Positions 57,712 through 64,000 of a stretch of DNA of 64,000 bases are shown here, one piece after another. This DNA is from an uncultured Clostridia bacterium. GTDB taxonomy: Bacteria; Bacillota; Clostridia; Christensenellales; Borkfalkiaceae. The notes beneath the pieces are model-generated. The model searched no databases. It was not told the origin of the DNA and saw nothing but the letters and a program-made list of their open reading frames with translations. Made by a program: the position numbers and the translations under genes. Position 1 is the stretch's first letter. The number at the start of each line of letters is the position of its first letter. The stretch spans positions 62,001 through 126,000 of the forward strand of contig CANRND010000003.1 of assembly GCA_947631905.1 (NCBI GenBank). The letters are read 5' to 3'.

Positions 57712-57932
57712 TTCCTGCGCGAAGCAGGGTTTCCCTGCGGTAGCGCACGCAATTTGCCGCATTCTTACGGCTTGTTGTAAAAGCCGAGCGAATGAGAGGA
57801 TAAACCTGTTGATGCACGAGGAAGGTTTCCTCGCACAATTCTTTTCGAAGCGACACCCCCTCAGTCACCTGCGGTGCAGCTCCCCCTCAAGGGGGAGCCA
57901 AGAGGGGGCGCGAGCAAAGAATTGTGCGAAAC
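57712..57932 (+). repeat. Three-hairpin structured element, copy B
   Basis: Hairpin 1: GCGC, GCAGGG (57724-57729) / CCCTGC (57733-57738), GCGC. Hairpin 2: GCCGCA / TACGGC (one mismatch) then TTGTTGT. GAGAGGATAA (57794-57803), GTTTCCTC (57825-57832). Hairpin 3: GCACAATTCTTT (57833-57844) / AAAGAATTGTGC (57916-57927), then GAAAC. The loop of hairpin 3 contains a nested CCCCCTC repeat (57853-57907). Confidence 0.75.
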
Positions 57933-57947
57933 TAATCTCGTCAAATT

Positions 57948-58493
57948 TTACTCGAATTGATTTGCAATGATGTCCGACGTGAGACGGGCGAGTTTCACCG
58001 CGGACGACTCCATGATCGCCCCCTCGTCGGTGGAAAGAAGCACCACCGCGCCCAAACAATCCCCGTTCGAAACGACGGGGACGATGACCTGCGCCGTGAC
58101 CGTGAGATCGCTGTCGGTTGCGATGGGCAGAATGTCGCCGCCCTCCGCCTTGTTCGCAAGATAGCTCCTGCGCGAGAGCATGACCTCCGTCATCTTGTCC
58201 GAAACCGACTTGCCCGCAAGCGACTTCTTGCCCGTGCCGCTCGCCTGCAAAACGCCGTCCGTATCGCAGATGACCGCAAGATACCCGCTCTGTTCGTTCA
58301 AAGACTTCGCCGTACCCTTTGCAAACTGTTCGATGCTGGCGATGGGCGAATATTTTTTGAGCATGAGTTCGTCGCGGTCGGTGAAGAGTTCCAAAGGATC
58401 CCCTTCCCGGATGCGGAGCGTCCTCCTTATTTCTTTGGGGATGACGACTCTCCCGAGTTCGTCGATCCGCCTTACAATTCCCGTTGCTTTCAT
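57948..58493 (-). CDS. spoVT: Stage V sporulation protein T (SpoVT)
   Basis: 181 residues. AbrB-type DNA-binding N terminus (MKATGIVRRIDELGRVVIPK, then EIRRTLRIREGDPLELF) and a C-terminal GAF-like domain (about 55-181). SpoVT adjusts late forespore genes of the sigma-G regulon. A sigma-G-type promoter and a GGAGGTTG ribosome site precede it. spoVB and yabN follow in the order seen in Bacillus. Confidence 0.97.
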   Translation of the reverse strand: MKATGIVRRIDELGRVVIPKEIRRTLRIREGDPLELFTDRDELMLKKYSPIASIEQFAKGTAKSLNEQSGYLAVICDTDGVLQASGTGKKSLAGKSVSDKMTEVMLSRRSYLANKAEGGDILPIATDSDLTVTAQVIVPVVSNGDCLGAVVLLSTDEGAIMESSAVKLARLTSDIIANQFE

Positions 58494-58512
58494 ATCAACC
58501 TCCGTATACTTT

Positions 58513-58543
58513 CAATATGCGGAGCATTTTGGACTTTTATGCA
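58513..58543 (-). promoter_or_regulatory. Sigma-G-like promoter of spoVT
   Basis: Minus strand: TGCATA (58543-58538), 18-base spacer, CATATTG (58519-58513). Compare the Bacillus sigma-G consensus TGAATA and CATACTA. spoVT is a known sigma-G target in Bacillus. Confidence 0.6.
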
Positions 58544-58576
58544 AATTTTTGCGCTCCCGCAAAACCCTCCCGAAAG

Positions 58577-58605
58577 TTGACAAAAAATTTTTTGTTTTTT
58601 ATAAT
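58577..58605 (+). promoter_or_regulatory. Consensus promoter of the sigma / anti-sigma pair
   Basis: Perfect TTGACA (58577-58582), 17-base T-rich spacer, perfect TATAAT (58600-58605), followed by a T-run. The leader is about 45 bases. Confidence 0.75.
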
Positions 58606-58655
58606 TTTTTTGTAAGATTTCCCCTTTCAAGTTATCTTACCGACGGAAACGCGCG

Positions 58656-59123
58656 ATGAAAGACTTTGAACAGCTTTACAACACCTATGGCGGCAGATTG
58701 TATGCTTTCTGCCTGACCCTCGCAAAGAACAAGAGCGACGCGGAGGAACTTGCCGCGGAGACCCTTTTCCGCGCCGTTCAAAAGGAATCTTTCCGCGGGG
58801 AGAGCGACTTTTTCACCTGGCTGTGCGCGATCGCGCGCAATCTCTTTCTCGCCGAGGAGAAAAAGCGCAGACGGCGGGCAAAGCCCGACCCGCCGCCCGA
58901 CTTCGACTCCGCCTTGCAAGACCGCGACGACGCAACGGGCATTTTGGTTGCGATGAACGCGCTCGAAGAACCCTACCGCGGCGTGTTCTTTTTGCGGACG
59001 GTCGGCTCGCTCCCGCCCGAAAACATCGCAAAGATCTATAAAAAAACTGTAAATTGGGTGTACGTCGTCTATCATCGCGCGAAGCTGAAAATTTTGCAAA
59101 AATTGGAGGAAACCCGTGAATAA
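58656..59123 (+). CDS. ECF-type RNA polymerase sigma factor
   Basis: 155 residues. Region 2 (about 5-70) has LYAFCLTLAKNKSDAEELAA and SDFFTWLCAIARNLFLAEEK; region 4 (about 100-150) has EEPYRGVFFLRTVGSLPPEN and a helix-turn-helix tail VVYHRAKLKILQKL. The linker is short, as in ECF sigmas. It overlaps the anti-sigma gene by eight bases. The target regulon is unknown; a housekeeping promoter drives it, and no copy of its own promoter type is evident. Confidence 0.93.
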   Translation: MKDFEQLYNTYGGRLYAFCLTLAKNKSDAEELAAETLFRAVQKESFRGESDFFTWLCAIARNLFLAEEKKRRRRAKPDPPPDFDSALQDRDDATGILVAMNALEEPYRGVFFLRTVGSLPPENIAKIYKKTVNWVYVVYHRAKLKILQKLEETRE

Positions 59124-60153
59124 ATGTAATTTGGTTACCGACTTGTTGCCGCTGTATGCCGAAGACCTGCTCTCCGAGGACAGCAAGCAGCTCGTGGAAC
59201 GCCACCTTGCAAGGTGCGCGGAATGCTCTGAAAAATTAAAACTCTTGAAAACGCCCGCCGCGCCGTTTTCCCCCACGACCGAACCCGCGCCCGAGGAGCA
59301 AGAGGTGCTGAAAAAGACGAGGAAAAAATTCAAAAAGCACACTGCCGCGGTCGCCGCCGCATCCGTCTTCCTCTCGCTGATCGTCGTTTCTTGCGCCGTA
59401 TTCTTCCCCATGCGGATTTGGGAGGTAAGAGACATTCTCTATCCTTACGGCATCGACGGACAACCGACCGAGTTGAGCAGCGGCGTTTGGACATACCCGA
59501 CCGATCCCATGATCAAGCTCGGCGAGCCGATCGAGACGTACACGCAAGAACCGCCCAAAGGAGGCGATCCGTTCATCTTCGACGATTTCTACGGCTTTTC
59601 TGCGCCCGACGCGCCCGCAGTTACCCTCTTTCTCCCTGAGACGTACCGCCGTATCGACGAAAGCGCGGAACTCGAAAGCGCAAGAATTTTTATCTGGGCG
59701 CGCGAAAACTCCTTTGAAAGCGTATTCGGCGTATCGCAGGACGATGTTTCTTCCGACGCGCCCGTGGCGGCACACTGCAAAGAACATTCTTTAACGACGT
59801 GGGCGCAAATCGCGGACTATGCGATAAATTACCGAAAGAGCGAATTTTCTCTCCTGTTTTCTTCGAACAGCGCCGTGCGCTATACGGCGGACATTCTTCG
59901 GGTGCGCGACGTACTCATCGGAACGTGGACCGTAAAAGACGGAACCTATTGCCCCCAAACCTACCACCCTTTGCGCGGCGCCTTTGAGGGATACGCGTTC
60001 TCCCATGAGGGAGCGCAGGGAATTTGGGACGTATTCGTCACGACCGAAAAATTTGTTTACCATCTGCGAATAATCAACCTCGAAAGCGAAAATGTCCTCT
60101 TTCCCGACGAAGAAAGCATTGCAAATCTTATTTCCACGGCAACGTTCGTATGA
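59116..60153 (+). CDS. Membrane anti-sigma factor with zinc-finger (zf-HC2) domain
   Basis: 345 residues. The cytoplasmic zf-HC2 domain (1-45) has CNLVTDLLPLYAEDLLSEDS and VERHLARCAECSEKL, with HxxxCxxC (His 30, Cys 34, Cys 37). A membrane helix (about 76-97) follows, then a 240-residue extracytoplasmic domain without recognised fold that may sense the stress signal. It probably binds and silences the sigma factor encoded just upstream. Confidence 0.88.
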   Translation: MNKCNLVTDLLPLYAEDLLSEDSKQLVERHLARCAECSEKLKLLKTPAAPFSPTTEPAPEEQEVLKKTRKKFKKHTAAVAAASVFLSLIVVSCAVFFPMRIWEVRDILYPYGIDGQPTELSSGVWTYPTDPMIKLGEPIETYTQEPPKGGDPFIFDDFYGFSAPDAPAVTLFLPETYRRIDESAELESARIFIWARENSFESVFGVSQDDVSSDAPVAAHCKEHSLTTWAQIADYAINYRKSEFSLLFSSNSAVRYTADILRVRDVLIGTWTVKDGTYCPQTYHPLRGAFEGYAFSHEGAQGIWDVFVTTEKFVYHLRIINLESENVLFPDEESIANLISTATFV

Positions 60154-60169
60154 GGAAAGCCGTATAAAC

Positions 60170-60205
60170 GCCGCGCCGCCTGCGGGTTTTCGCAGGCGGC
60201 GCGGC
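60170..60205. terminator. GC-rich hairpin between anti-sigma and aminotransferase genes
   Basis: 15-bp stem GCCGCGCCGCCTGCG / CGCAGGCGGCGCGGC, six-base loop. T-runs are weak on both strands (TTCTATT, TTTATAC). The flanking genes converge. Confidence 0.65.
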
Positions 60206-60221
60206 TTCTATTGGCATTCCT

Positions 60222-61403
60222 TTATTTGCGGTATTCTTCGATGAGGGCCTTAAAGGCGGGCAGGCTCCGCTCGATGACGGAGCGTTCCACGCAGTAGGAG
60301 ATGCGCACATAGCCCGTGACCCCGAAACTATCGGACGGGACGAGGAGCAGTTCGTGCTTTTTCGCCCGCTCGCAGAACTTCTTCGCCTCGGGTTCCAACG
60401 CCTTGACGAAGAGATAGAACGCCCCCTCGGGAGGAATGCACTCGTAGCCGTATTCTTTTAAGGCATTGTACAAAATGTCGCGGTTTTTCTTGTACTCGCC
60501 CACGTCCGACGATTTGCCGAGGCAGGTTGCGACCACCCGCTGGAAGAGGACGGGCGCGCAGACATAGCCGAGCGCACGCCCCGCGCCGCAGACGGCCGAA
60601 AAGAGCGTTTCCGCCCCCGCGCACTTGGGCGAGACCGCGATGTAGCCGATCCGCTCGCCCGCGAGGGACAGCGACTTGGAAAAAGAGTACAAAACGAGAG
60701 AATGCTCATAAAAATTCATCACGTACGGCACTTTTGCGCCGTAGGTAAGTTCGCGGTAAGGCTCGTCGGCAAGGAGCAGAATGGGTTCTCCCTTTTCCGC
60801 CGATTTCTTTTCGAGCAGGGCGGAAAGCGCCTTGATCTCCTCTTCGGCGTACACCGCGCCCGAGGGATTGTTGGGGGAATTGAGCAGCACCGCTTTGGTG
60901 TTTTTCCCGATACAGGTCGCAAGTTTTTGCATATCGAGGTGGAATTTTTCATCGGACGGCGCAACGACGAGCATTCCCCCTGCCCGCTCGACAAACACGC
61001 GGTATTCGGGGAAAAACGGCGCAACGACCACGACTTCATCTCCCTTGTTCAAAATGGCGTTGAGCGCGATCGTAAGAGAGGCGGACGCGCCGCACGTCAT
61101 GTAGACGAGGTCGGGTTTCATTTCCGCGCCGAACGCATGGCGTATGTAGTTTGCGACGGCCTCCCGTACTTCAAAAAGCCCGGGCGCGGAGGAATAGCCG
61201 TGCAGGGCGACGGCGGGCATTTCGCGCACGAGCCGCTCGGTTTCCTCCCGCACGCACAAGGGCGCGGGGACCCCTGGGTTGCCGAGCGAAAAATCGAACA
61301 CGTTCTCGCTTCCGACGAGCTTTTTGCGCGCGTTTCCGTATTCGAACAGCTCGCGGATGTCCGATCTTTCGTTGCCTAATTGGATCATTGTGTTATTGTA
61401 CAT
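60222..61403 (-). CDS. Class I/II PLP aminotransferase
   Basis: 393 residues, fold type I. PLP lysine in SLVLYSFSKSLSLAGERIGY; substrate-site motifs LNSPNNPSGAVY and LLLADEPYRELTY; C-terminal Arg in GYVRISYCV. The start IQLGNERSDIRELFEYG and FDFSLGNPGVPAP resemble a clostridial aspartate-aminotransferase-like group. Amino-acid specificity cannot be set from sequence. AAAAGGAG before ATG 61403 supports the start. Confidence 0.9.
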   Translation of the reverse strand: MYNNTMIQLGNERSDIRELFEYGNARKKLVGSENVFDFSLGNPGVPAPLCVREETERLVREMPAVALHGYSSAPGLFEVREAVANYIRHAFGAEMKPDLVYMTCGASASLTIALNAILNKGDEVVVVAPFFPEYRVFVERAGGMLVVAPSDEKFHLDMQKLATCIGKNTKAVLLNSPNNPSGAVYAEEEIKALSALLEKKSAEKGEPILLLADEPYRELTYGAKVPYVMNFYEHSLVLYSFSKSLSLAGERIGYIAVSPKCAGAETLFSAVCGAGRALGYVCAPVLFQRVVATCLGKSSDVGEYKKNRDILYNALKEYGYECIPPEGAFYLFVKALEPEAKKFCERAKKHELLLVPSDSFGVTGYVRISYCVERSVIERSLPAFKALIEEYRK

Positions 61404-61468
61404 GGATCGCTCCTTTTTTTAAAAGTTTTATGTTTGGTTTACTCGCTTCTCTCGCTGTCCCTAATATG

Positions 61469-61735
61469 TCATTTCGCCCCGCCCGCATGTTCTATTTTGT
61501 CGAAAGGCGGCACGAGCCGCAGGCGAAGTACCGTAGCGAGCGCCGCGAGCGAAGTGGAGAAATCTCACATTATTAGGGTTCCCGAAAAAGATTGCGGAGC
61601 AAGATTTTTTGGGAAGAGGAGCCGCCGCCCGCAAATAGAACTTTTCGTAAGAAAAGCGTAAAAATCGGGCGAGCGGCGACGAGGTTGAGATTTCTCGACT
61701 ACGGCTTACGCCTCCGCTCGAAATGACAGTTTAGA
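61469..61735. repeat. Composite of R1-family repeat ends
   Basis: The 61404-61917 gap has no gene. R1 sequence recurs as ATGTCATTTCG (about 61469) with GGAGAAATCTCACATTATTA and again as GAGATTTCTCGAC ... CCGCTCGAAATGAC (about 61686-61730), with about 110 bases of unrelated sequence between. It looks like two overlapping or rearranged copies. Confidence 0.6.
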
Positions 61736-61757
61736 ATGGCGTTAAGGATTCCCAAAT

Positions 61758-61916
61758 TACTGCGCGTTGGAAAACCACGCTTTTCCATAAGCGCACACAA
61801 TTTGCCGCATACCTGCGGCTTGTTGTCGGAGAAAGCGTTTTTCGGAGTCTGCGCGGTCGATATTGAAAGCAGGTTCGCTCGCCCGTTTTTTGCAAAAGGC
61901 AAAAAACGGGCGAAAC
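61758..61916 (+). repeat. Three-hairpin structured element, copy C
   Basis: Hairpin 1: GCGC, TGGAAAA / TTTTCCA, GCGC (61762-61794). Hairpin 2: GCCGCA (61804-61809) / TGCGGC (61814-61819), then TTGTTGT. The GAGAGGATAA segment is replaced by other sequence. GTTCGCTC (61873-61880), hairpin 3 GCCCGTTTTTTGC (61881-61893) / GCAAAAAACGGGC (61899-61911), GAAAC. It abuts the uvrA stop and could also act as its terminator. Confidence 0.7.
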
Positions 61917-61917
61917 C

Positions 61918-64000
61918 TTATAATACTTTTTTCAAAAATTGACCCGTGTAGGAGTTTTCGACCTGCGCAACTTCCTCGGGGGAACCCGTTGTGACGATCG
62001 TGCCGCCGCGGTCCCCTCCCTCGGGGCCGAGGTCGATGATATAGTCCGCGACCTTGATCACGTCCAGATTATGCTCGATGACGATGACGGTGTTCCCCGC
62101 GTCGCGGAGCTTCAACAAAATTTTTACGAGTTTATCTACGTCGAAGCTCGAAAGCCCCGTCGTCGGCTCGTCCAAAATGTACACCGTTCTGCCCGTGGAT
62201 CGTTTGGAAAGTTCGGTGGCGAGCTTCACGCGCTGTGCCTCGCCGCCCGAGAGGGTGGTGCTGCTCTGCCCGAGTTTGATGTAGCCGAGACCGACCTCGT
62301 TCAGGGTTGCGATCTTGTTGTAAATGGTCGTAACGGGTTTGAAAAATTCGCACGCCTCTTCCACCGTCATATCGAGAACGTCGGCGATCGTCTTGCCCTT
62401 GTAGCGGACTTCGAGCGTCTCGCGGTTGTAACGCTTTCCGCCGCACACTTCGCAAGGGACGTACACGTCGGGCAAAAAGTGCATCTCGATCTTCATGATG
62501 CCGTCGCCCTGACAGTTTTCGCACCGCCCGCCCGCGACGTTGAACGAAAACCGCCCCGATTTGAACCCCATGAGCTTTGCGTCGGGGGTGGCCGCAAACA
62601 GTTCGCGGATGGCCGTAAACACGCCCGTATAGGTGGCAGGGTTGCTCCGCGGCGTTCTGCCGATGGGCGATTGGTCGATGGCGATGACTTTATCGAAGTA
62701 TTCCAGCCCCGAAAAACTGCCGTTTTTGCCGAACGCGAGCCGCGCGCCGCCGAGGTTGTTGGAGAAAATGGGCAATATGATCTCGTTGACGAGCGAGGAC
62801 TTGCCCGAGCCGCTCACCCCCGTGACGAGGGTCAAAAGCCCCGCGGGAATTTTCGCCGTAAACCCTTTCAGATTGTTCTGGCGGCAATCCTCCACTTTGA
62901 GCCACCTGCCGTCGGGGACTTTTCTGACGGGGGGAACTTCGATCTTGCGCCGCCCCGCGAGATAGTCGCCCGTCAAAGAATCGGGCGCGTTCATGATGTC
63001 CTCCACGCTCCCGCAGGCGACGACTTCGCCGCCGTGAACGCCCGCGCGCGGCCCGATGTCCACGATGTAATCCGCCGCCCGCATGGTGTCCTCGTCATGT
63101 TCGACGACGATGAGGGTATTGCCCAAATCGCGCAACCCTTTCAGCGAGGCGAGCAACTTTTCGTTGTCCCGCTGGTGAAGACCGATGCTCGGTTCGTCCA
63201 AAATGTATAAAACGCCCGAGAGCGCGCTGCCGATCTGCGTGGCGAGGCGGATACGCTGGCTCTCCCCGCCCGAGAGGGTCGCCGCAGAGCGGGTGAGGGT
63301 GAGATAATCGAGTCCGACCCCCACCAAAAAGTTGATGCGCGCCTTGATCTCTTTTAGAATGACGTCCGCAATGGCGTGTTCGGTGGGCGTGAGTTGCAAC
63401 CCTTCGAGAAAGGCGTACAGCTCCCCCACGGGCAGATCGCATGCCTCGAAGATGTTCTTCCCCGCGATGGTGACGGCGAGCGCCTCTTTTTTCAGCCGCT
63501 TGCCGCGGCATGCGGGACAGTCGGAGGTGCGCATATAGCGCTCGATGTCCCACTTCACCCCCTCGGAGGAAGTCTGGTTGTATCTGCGCTGTAAATTGTT
63601 GACAAACCCCTCCCATGCGCTCGTATACGTGGAGTGGAAAGAGCGGGTCTCGTATTCGAGTTCGAGTTTCTCGCCGTTCGAGCCGTACATCAACATCTCG
63701 TATATGCCGCTCGGCAGGTCGGAGACGGGAACGTCGAGCGAAAAATGATAGTGCCGCGCAAGCGCGCCGAGATACATCTGGGTGACGGTGGAACTGTCTA
63801 AATTCCACCCGCTGATTTTAATTGCCCCCTCGCGCAAGGTCTTGCTCTTATCGGGGCAGATGAGATCGGGATCGACGAGCTGGCGGAAGCCGAGGCCCGA
63901 ACATTCGGGACAGGCCCCCCACACCGTATTGAACGAGAAGAGGCGGGGTTCGATCTCTTCGATGGAAATGCCGCAGTCGGGACAGGAATAGCGGGAGGAA
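61918..64000 (-). CDS. uvrA: Excinuclease ABC subunit A, 5' part outside the window
   Basis: About 694 C-terminal residues are visible of roughly 940. UvrA is the damage-recognition ATPase of nucleotide excision repair. Visible are a zinc module (CPDCGISIEE, CPECSGLGF), the first ABC signature SAATLSGGESQRIRLATQIG with LYILDEPSIGLHQRDNEKLL, the second Walker A VTGVSGSGKSSLVNEI, a second zinc finger (CENCQGDGIMKIEMHFLPDV, CEVCGG), and the second signature TTLSGGEAQRVKLATELSKR. The right window edge truncates the start, including the first Walker A. Confidence 0.98.
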   Translation of the reverse strand, partial: SSRYSCPDCGISIEEIEPRLFSFNTVWGACPECSGLGFRQLVDPDLICPDKSKTLREGAIKISGWNLDSSTVTQMYLGALARHYHFSLDVPVSDLPSGIYEMLMYGSNGEKLELEYETRSFHSTYTSAWEGFVNNLQRRYNQTSSEGVKWDIERYMRTSDCPACRGKRLKKEALAVTIAGKNIFEACDLPVGELYAFLEGLQLTPTEHAIADVILKEIKARINFLVGVGLDYLTLTRSAATLSGGESQRIRLATQIGSALSGVLYILDEPSIGLHQRDNEKLLASLKGLRDLGNTLIVVEHDEDTMRAADYIVDIGPRAGVHGGEVVACGSVEDIMNAPDSLTGDYLAGRRKIEVPPVRKVPDGRWLKVEDCRQNNLKGFTAKIPAGLLTLVTGVSGSGKSSLVNEIILPIFSNNLGGARLAFGKNGSFSGLEYFDKVIAIDQSPIGRTPRSNPATYTGVFTAIRELFAATPDAKLMGFKSGRFSFNVAGGRCENCQGDGIMKIEMHFLPDVYVPCEVCGGKRYNRETLEVRYKGKTIADVLDMTVEEACEFFKPVTTIYNKIATLNEVGLGYIKLGQSSTTLSGGEAQRVKLATELSKRSTGRTVYILDEPTTGLSSFDVDKLVKILLKLRDAGNTVIVIEHNLDVIKVADYIIDLGPEGGDRGGTIVTTGSPEEVAQVENSYTGQFLKKVL

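Noticed and set aside
61151-61576. ORF across the aminotransferase start and downstream repeats
   Set aside because: Antisense shadow of the aminotransferase in the first half and R1 repeat DNA in the second.

Overview
The window reads as chromosomal DNA of an endospore-forming, fairly GC-rich member of the Clostridia (Bacillota), probably an uncultured Christensenellales-type gut bacterium. That placement is inferred from gene content, not from a marker-gene search. Support comes from the sporulation genes (spmA, spmB, SpoIIQ-like M23 protein, spoIVFA/FB, spoVB, spoVT, a DUF3794-LysM SipL-like protein), the Bacillota-type core genes (cdaA, ricT, veg, yabN, gyrA/gyrB) and consensus sigma-A promoters (TTGACA-17-TATAAT). 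Genes are dense, often overlap by four bases (ATGA), and most lie on the minus strand. I saw no tRNA, rRNA, CRISPR array, insertion sequence or prophage.

Layout. 1-0.7 kb: an XRE regulator divergent from a truncated gene. 1.1-2.2 kb: spmA-spmB. 2.4-4 kb: a small promoter-terminator unit and an O-antigen ligase-like protein. 4-11.6 kb: greA-lysS-(membrane protein)-decarboxylase-holB-ricT operon, then ferredoxin, trmN6 and rsmI; this resembles the yaaO-holB-yaaT-yabB-yabC neighbourhood of Bacillus but lacks tmk. 11.8-15.8 kb: small genes, an array of structured repeats, a MarR regulator and a beta-helix lipoprotein. 15.8-19 kb: cdaA, a CdaR-anchor-like micro-ORF, a DUF1015 protein and aspartokinase. 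19-27.6 kb: a 1854-residue helicase-nuclease, comEC and holA. 27.7-30.8 kb: SpoIIQ-like and YwmB-like genes, then a low-GC coiled-coil membrane protein with a divergent XRE regulator. 31-36.5 kb: rng-prmA-rsmE-mtaB-HIT-tag operon. 36.6-38.1 kb: spoIVFA-spoIVFB. 38-48.6 kb: a CE2-like esterase, cysteine desulfurase, APH-like kinase, ispE, lipoproteins, the SipL-like protein, veg and an ion permease. 48.7-53.9 kb: gyrA and gyrB separated by an inserted DUF559 nuclease gene. 54-58.5 kb: spoVT-spoVB-yabN-dus. 58.6-64 kb: a sigma/anti-sigma pair, an aminotransferase and a 5'-truncated uvrA.

The most unusual content is non-coding or at gene ends. (1) A dispersed, three-hairpin intergenic element is present in at least five copies, with compensatory changes in its stems. 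(2) The last 17 codons plus stop of gyrB are present twice, differing only at synonymous sites, next to the DUF559 gene. (3) Several genes have a consensus promoter whose -10 box ends only 6-7 bases before the ATG with no ribosome-binding site, suggesting leaderless mRNAs. (4) An identical two-block promoter-like motif (GTATAAAA-N11-CGTCAA) precedes three genes, two of them sporulation-type. (5) A 35-codon single-helix ORF sits where cdaR normally follows cdaA. (6) spoVB appears to have lost one A in a homopolymer, giving a long overlap with yabN.

All coordinates and motifs were read by eye. Family assignments rest on recognised motifs and gene order, without database searches.
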